Assembly (NCBI GenBank): GCA_002421805.1
Contig: DISM01000001.1
Span: 71,857-135,856, forward strand
Origin: Candidatus Omnitrophica bacterium UBA6210
GTDB taxonomy: Bacteria; Omnitrophota; Gorgyraeia; Velamenicoccales; Velamenicoccaceae
Reading direction: 5' to 3'
Length of the DNA: 64,000 nucleotides
In this document: positions 60,129-64,000 of the stretch, piece after piece
How the letters are laid out: each line of letters opens with the position of its first letter
Position numbering within the stretch: the first letter of the stretch is position 1
Program-made: the position numbers and the translations under genes
The notes under the pieces: generated by a model
Databases searched by the model: none
What the model was told of the DNA's origin: nothing
The model's input: the letters and a program-made list of their open reading frames with translations, nothing else

Positions 60129-61396
60129 TATTTACCCTCCTGGTAACGCTTCATGACCAGGGATGAATGGATACCGGAAAATCCGCTCGAGGTCTTTAAA
60201 ATCAAGTCCACTTTCTTCTCGATCGCCTTGTTCGGAACGTAATTCAGGTCGCACTGCGGGTCACGCACCTCCTGGTTGATCGTCGGAGGGATCAGGTTGC
60301 GTTCAAAAATGATGGACGCCATCACCATCTCAATGGCGTTCGCCGCCGCCAGGGGATGGCCGATCATGGATTTAAGAGAGCTGATCGGCACGCGGTAGGC
60401 CTCGTCGCCCAGGGCGATCTTGTAGGCGTTGGTCTCAAAGACATCATTCATCCGCGTCGAAGAACCATGCGCATTGACGTAATCGATATCTTTGGGCGCG
60501 ATCTCGGCATCCTTGAGCGCCAATTGGATGCAATTGGCCATGGCCAGGCCGTCGGCCGGAAGGTCCGTCATGTGAAAGGCGTTGTTGCAGGTGCCGTAAC
60601 CGATGATCTCACAATAAATATGCGCCCCGCGCTTCCGGGCATGGTTGAGTTCTTCCAGGATCAAGAGGCCGCAGCCTTCGGAAAGCACAAAGCCGTCGCG
60701 CTTGTTATCAAACGGCCGCGAGGCCTTCTCGGGCTCGTCGTTCCTGGCGGACAGGACGCTCACCACGTCAAAGGCGCCGAAGGTGATAGGCGTCAAGGGG
60801 GCTTCCGAGGCGCCCGCGATCATGATATCAGCGTCCCCGTCGGCGATCGTCTCAAAACAGAACCCCATAGAATCGGTCCCCGCCGTGCATCCGGTCGATA
60901 TCGTATTGCAGATGCCGTTGAGATGATACCTGGCGGAAATCTCGGCAGAAGGCGTATTGAACATAGAGGCATCATAGAGGTAAGGACGCACGAGGCGGGG
61001 ATCAATGGGGTTCTTGCCGTTGTCCGTCACCAGCGCAAACTCCTCTTCCATGTATTTGGTGCCGCAGATGGCATTGGCCAGGCTCACGCCCGCGCGCTGC
61101 CTGTTGATCTTTGAAAAATCCAACTTGGCGTCTTTAACCGCCATCTGGGCGGCCACGACCGCAAACTGCACATAGCGGTCCATGCGCTCCGCTTCTTCCT
61201 CGTTCAAACCCAGCTCAAAAGGATTAAATTCCTTGGAATAAGCGGCTATCCGCGTGCGGAACATCGAGACATCGAACATATCGACTCTCCGCACGGCGGA
61301 AACCCCGCCGACCATCGCCTTCCAGCAATTCTCTTTGCCGATGCCGTTGGGCGAAATCACGCCCAAGCCTGTCACCACCACGCGTCTTTTTTGCAT
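60128..61396 (-). CDS. Beta-ketoacyl synthase, KS-alpha type
   Basis: 422 residues. Active-site Cys in TISTGCTAGTDSMG, His in NAHGSSTRMND and His in SMIGHPLAAANAIE are all intact. The GCTAGTDSMG context resembles KS-alpha of type II aromatic polyketide systems more than FabF (TACATG). It would catalyse decarboxylative condensation with the ACP-bound extender. Begins the KS-alpha/KS-beta/ACP core on the minus strand. Confidence 0.92.
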   Translation of the reverse strand: MQKRRVVVTGLGVISPNGIGKENCWKAMVGGVSAVRRVDMFDVSMFRTRIAAYSKEFNPFELGLNEEEAERMDRYVQFAVVAAQMAVKDAKLDFSKINRQRAGVSLANAICGTKYMEEEFALVTDNGKNPIDPRLVRPYLYDASMFNTPSAEISARYHLNGICNTISTGCTAGTDSMGFCFETIADGDADIMIAGASEAPLTPITFGAFDVVSVLSARNDEPEKASRPFDNKRDGFVLSEGCGLLILEELNHARKRGAHIYCEIIGYGTCNNAFHMTDLPADGLAMANCIQLALKDAEIAPKDIDYVNAHGSSTRMNDVFETNAYKIALGDEAYRVPISSLKSMIGHPLAAANAIEMVMASIIFERNLIPPTINQEVRDPQCDLNYVPNKAIEKKVDLILKTSSGFSGIHSSLVMKRYQEGK

Positions 61397-61451
61397 CCTG
61401 TCCTCTTATTGTTTACTACAGGCTACCGCCTATAGTATCGAAATTTTTATG

Positions 61452-61471
61452 CCCCACACGGAGGTGTGGGG
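61452..61471 (-). promoter_or_regulatory. Hairpin upstream of KS-alpha
   Basis: CCCCACAC, loop GGAG, GTGTGGGG: a perfect 8-bp stem between the 61.5 kb gene and KS-alpha. It is followed on the minus strand by a weak A/T tract; partial terminator or leader hairpin. Confidence 0.5.
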
Positions 61472-61477
61472 TCATCG

Positions 61478-62113
61478 CTATGTCTCAGCTTCTTTCTTCC
61501 TCGTCAATTTAAACACCACATGCCCGCCGTCCGGGCACGTCAGCGTATCCAAGGAATCCGGGTCTTCCATGAACGGGTATGACGCCCCAAAATTCAACGC
61601 AAACAGCGTCGGAAACATCATGTGAAAGGCCGCTCCGCAAAAACCGTCGGGACACTTGAGCCCTTTGACGCGGATCTTATCGCCGATCTTGTAGCCGTAA
61701 TGGCACTTGCCGGTGCACTCCTTGACTTCGATATCCATGGTCTTGGGGTTCGGGCCTGCGGGTGCCGCGCTCCGGGGCTTCGCCAAGACACGGCCTTGTT
61801 CATCGATGACTTCGATCAAAAATTCCACCTTCTTGCCGTCCGGGCACGTCGTGCGCAAAGACCGCGTGTTTTCCATAAAAGGGAACTCCGAACCGAAGGT
61901 CAAGGCATACATCGCCGGGAACATCGAATGCACCGCTCCCAGGCAGAAATCCTTTTGTGGATGGGTAAAATCCTCGAAAATAAACTGATCGCCTACTTCA
62001 TAGTGGTGATAGCAAAACCCTTCTTTTTTGACGACGGTCGCGCGCAAGCGGCAAAACTTCATCCGGAGCCTGCGCCGAAGCATTCCGAACGTCTGTTTTT
62101 TCTCTTCCATCAC
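61478..62113 (-). CDS. Protein with two TIGR04076-like domains
   Basis: 211 residues formed by two related halves. Each has ...C.Y/H..Y..GD.....F..C....CGAAxH.MFP...AL.FG...PFM.... as in CHYGYKIGDKIRVKG with CPDGFCGAAFHMMFPTLFALNFG, and the first half with DFCLGAVHSMFPAMYALTFG. This is the pattern of the small TIGR04076 family, function unknown. The tandem duplication inside one gene is notable. It lies between ketopantoate-reductase-like and KS-alpha genes. Confidence 0.82.
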   Translation of the reverse strand: MMEEKKQTFGMLRRRLRMKFCRLRATVVKKEGFCYHHYEVGDQFIFEDFTHPQKDFCLGAVHSMFPAMYALTFGSEFPFMENTRSLRTTCPDGKKVEFLIEVIDEQGRVLAKPRSAAPAGPNPKTMDIEVKECTGKCHYGYKIGDKIRVKGLKCPDGFCGAAFHMMFPTLFALNFGASYPFMEDPDSLDTLTCPDGGHVVFKLTRKKEAET

Positions 62114-62151
62114 AAACTCCTATCTCTCCGAAGGACCCCTCAAACCCGTCC

Positions 62152-63147
62152 TCAGGCCTTCAGGACTGCAAGGATTTGCTCCTCTGTCATATATTTTCCC
62201 GTTTTCTCTACCTGATGCACCATCTCCACGATCCGGGAATTCAGGATGGCCTCGATATCATGGAGCTTGGCCTGGTTGGCAAACTCCCCATTGATGTAAT
62301 CGATCTCCGAAGGCCGGCCGCGGCGGATACTCTGGAGGATCGAACCATACAGCGGTCCCTTGCTCAGGTTCACCATGATCTGCGAATAAACAGGCGCGGC
62401 CTGGTCGAGCGGCATACGGGTCAGGCCTTTAAGTTTTTCGACATCGAATTCCGGCATGCTCGCCGTCGCGATGCCAAGTTTTTCCAGAAGATCGAACCCC
62501 TCCCTCTGGAGCCGCAGGGCCAGCTTGCACATCTCCATGTTCGCATACGTCTCCTGGATGCTCTTGCCCAGGAGCGCCGGCAAGGCATTGCCGGAATTCA
62601 GAAAGATCTTCGTCCACTTCATCGCCTGGATGTTCTCGACTTCTTCGGCCGCAAATGCCGGCGTCAGAAAATCGACGATCGCCTTGACCTTGGCGTCGTT
62701 GGCCCCTCCGGGCCTGCCGATCAGCCATTTGCCCTCGAAATTATGCACGACCTTGTTGTAAGGGACATAAGTCGCGCCGAACATAACGATGCTCGATATA
62801 ACCCTTTCGTCGCCCAGCATCAATCCCAGGAGCTTGTCGGCGCGCACGCCGTTCTGGGCCGAAAGGATGTCCGCCTGGGCCAAAAAGACGCGCGACTTAT
62901 CGACCGCGTCGCGGATATCCTGGGTCTTGACCGTCACGATCGCCAGGTCCACGCGCTCTTCCAGTCGCGGCCGGACGTCGAGATAGACACACGATCGGCC
63001 GCGCACGCCGTCGATCACAAAACCTCCCCGCTCCACCGCCTCCTTCTGCTCCAGGCGGCCGACCGCGATCACGGGGATCCCGCGGGCCTTCAGGTAACAG
63101 GCGACGAGCCCGCCGATAGCGCCCAAACCGATGACAGCAACCTTCAT
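62152..63147 (-). CDS. Ketopantoate reductase-like (ApbA/PanE family) oxidoreductase
   Basis: 331 residues. Rossmann start VIGLGAIGGLVACYL, then the C-terminal domain with MKWTKIFLNSGNALPALLGK, matching the conserved Lys/Asn of ApbA/PanE. It could make pantoate (for phosphopantetheine) or, in this cluster, reduce a polyketide-derived 2-oxo acid. ATG 63147 overlaps the SRPBCC stop as ATGA. Confidence 0.85.
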   Translation of the reverse strand: MKVAVIGLGAIGGLVACYLKARGIPVIAVGRLEQKEAVERGGFVIDGVRGRSCVYLDVRPRLEERVDLAIVTVKTQDIRDAVDKSRVFLAQADILSAQNGVRADKLLGLMLGDERVISSIVMFGATYVPYNKVVHNFEGKWLIGRPGGANDAKVKAIVDFLTPAFAAEEVENIQAMKWTKIFLNSGNALPALLGKSIQETYANMEMCKLALRLQREGFDLLEKLGIATASMPEFDVEKLKGLTRMPLDQAAPVYSQIMVNLSKGPLYGSILQSIRRGRPSEIDYINGEFANQAKLHDIEAILNSRIVEMVHQVEKTGKYMTEEQILAVLKA

Positions 63148-63587
63148 TGAGTCTCCATGAATATTTTCAGGCTCCCCAATATCTTCCTGATGTTACAGTC
63201 GTGAAGCCGCCGAAAGATCGCAACCCACAGGAACCTGTTGAAAAATCCCTGCACCTCGTAGTGCATGACGTAATCCACGCGCCAGTCTTCCGCGGCGACC
63301 TTCCGGAAAGCCACCTGTTCGTATCCTTTGAACATCCCGTCCAGGAACCTGCGGGAAATACTTCTGTCCGTCACTTCGCCCACCTCAACGCGCCACTGGG
63401 GCGCAAAGGGCAAAAGCACTTTTTGCACATACAGGGTGCCTCGGGTAACCTCTCCGGACGTCTGGCGCCTGAAGGCCATCAGGGACCTCTTCGGCCACCA
63501 CTCCGCCTCTCCCCAGCGAATGACCTCTTTTCTCAAAAGAGCAGGATTGTCGGTCCTGACGATAATAGAGTGCCTGTTCTCTTTCAC
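63144..63587 (-). CDS. Second SRPBCC-like protein
   Basis: 147 residues. The N-terminal RTDNPALLRKEVIRWGEAEWWPKRSLMAFRR, aromatic-rich strands and C-terminal basic helix fit a Bet v1/SRPBCC-like fold, a second possible aromatase/cyclase. Assignment is by pattern and locus; there is no diagnostic motif. The overlap with the next gene is ATGA and it begins 2 bases after the previous stop, so the cluster is one transcript. Confidence 0.6.
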   Translation of the reverse strand: MKENRHSIIVRTDNPALLRKEVIRWGEAEWWPKRSLMAFRRQTSGEVTRGTLYVQKVLLPFAPQWRVEVGEVTDRSISRRFLDGMFKGYEQVAFRKVAAEDWRVDYVMHYEVQGFFNRFLWVAIFRRLHDCNIRKILGSLKIFMETQ

Positions 63588-63589
63588 CG

Positions 63590-63886
63590 TCAGCGGCCGC
63601 TTGCGCCGTTGGTGACCGGCAGGTTGTATTTCTTATAATCAAAGCCCACATCGTCCAGGAGCTTGATCATCAAAGAATAAAACTGCATGGGCACCTCGGA
63701 GAACATGGCGCGCATCAGGTCTTCTTCCTCGACAGTCCTGGAACCGCGCGCCTTGGCGTTCTCTTCCGCCTTCTGGGTGGCGCCGACTTCCGTCATGTGC
63801 CGGTGGAAGATCGGCATCTTGGAGAGCATCTTATTGAAACGCTCTTCCGTGGTTTTCTCCCAACTCATGGTGATGTGCTCAGACAT
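63590..63886 (-). CDS. Small PCP_red-like protein
   Basis: 98 residues. The block WEKTTEERFNKMLSKMPIFHR...ATQKAEENAKARGSRTVEEEDLMRAM resembles the protochlorophyllide reductase C-terminal-type (PCP_red) domain, a small helical domain found with radical or Fe-S enzymes. It starts with AAAGGAGATTTGT before ATG, overlapping the stop of the radical SAM gene upstream by 8 bases. Function unknown. Confidence 0.6.
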   Translation of the reverse strand: MSEHITMSWEKTTEERFNKMLSKMPIFHRHMTEVGATQKAEENAKARGSRTVEEEDLMRAMFSEVPMQFYSLMIKLLDDVGFDYKKYNLPVTNGASGR

Positions 63887-64000
63887 ACAAATCTCCTTTA
63901 GTGGCCGCGGCCTCGAATTTGGAGATATTCGCCATAAAATCTTTGACGCAGAGCTTGGCCAGATCTGAATAATTGCCGGCCATGATCCTGTGGATACGGT
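63879..64000 (-). CDS. Radical SAM (B12-type) protein, C-terminus only
   Basis: The last ~39 residues of a gene running off the right edge. The frame ends RIHRIM...CVKDFMANISKFE..., closely similar to the C-terminus of the 51.8-53.2 kb cobalamin-binding radical SAM protein (RIQRAM...CVKDFMNNVSHFE). So a paralogue lies at the other end of the polyketide cluster. Confidence 0.75.
   Translation of the reverse strand, partial: RIHRIMAGNYSDLAKLCVKDFMANISKFEAAATKGDLYV

Noticed and set aside
60128..61396. KS-alpha as the fatty acid enzyme FabF
   Set aside because: The active-site context GCTAGTDSMG, the adjacent KS-beta lacking catalytic residues and the cyclase neighbours do not fit a fab operon; no fabD, fabG-H set is present. 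A phylogeny is still needed for proof.

Overview
The window reads as a chromosomal segment of an uncultured, anaerobic, Gram-negative bacterium. It has lipoproteins, an ExbB/ExbD-type pair, a prepilin, an Rnf complex, a group 3b NiFe hydrogenase, several radical SAM enzymes and GTP-dependent PEP carboxykinase. Gene content and style would fit a PVC-type lineage such as Omnitrophota, but that placement is inference; no marker here proves it. Genes are tightly packed, mostly on the minus strand, and often overlap by the 4-base ATGA/GTGA type.

Layout. 1-3.7 kb: partial enolase, divergent from a short FtsH-type protease and a lipoprotein. 3.7-10.6 kb: purN and an Rnf operon with gene order C-G-D-E-A-B, then an MFS transporter. 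10.6-17.2 kb: tRNA-Thr and an nfo-leuS-comEA-ExbB/ExbD-comEC operon. 17.3-20.9 kb (plus strand): tRNA-Ala followed by an array of hairpin repeats, a small membrane protein, NfeD, a slipin and tRNA-Leu. 20.9-24.4 kb: envelope-stress-like operon (ECF sigma factor, anti-sigma, Spy-like protein, Cys-rich secreted protein) plus two further secreted proteins. 24.5-28.6 kb: small metal-binding protein, S4 protein, purC, pckG and two peptidoglycan-binding lipoproteins. 28.8-31.2 kb: PAS-GGDEF-degenerate HD-GYP protein. 31.4-33.5 kb: CbiO/CbiQ with NikR and a NikR-type operator. 33.5-39 kb: lipoprotein, a prepilin fused to an HExxH domain, radical SAM, RluB-like, receiver protein, M48-like lipoprotein, YbgC. 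39-43 kb: rlmN and molybdopterin genes. 43-51.7 kb: hydrogenase maturation protease, hydADGB and hypAEDCF, with a short HypA and a short HypF and no hypB.

51.7-64 kb holds the most striking locus: a minus-strand cluster built round a type II polyketide synthase core. It has a KS-alpha with all catalytic residues, a KS-beta (chain length factor type) in which all three are replaced, and an ACP. Around these lie two SRPBCC cyclase-like proteins, a PF04199-type cyclase, an SDR reductase, a ketopantoate-reductase-like enzyme, an amidohydrolase-2 protein, an MFS exporter, a lipoprotein, and B12-type radical SAM enzymes at both ends. The logical reading is an aromatic polyketide made, reduced, cyclised, modified by radical chemistry and exported.

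A second theme is structured non-coding DNA. A 48-base hairpin leader with a covarying stem stands directly before the ribosome binding site of two unrelated genes (28.5 and 58.6 kb). A family of palindromes about 130-160 bases long, with the same architecture but different stem sequences, lies in the 5' leaders of the slipin, hydB and ACP genes. The tRNA-Ala 3' end is copied in inverted form into the repeat array that follows it.
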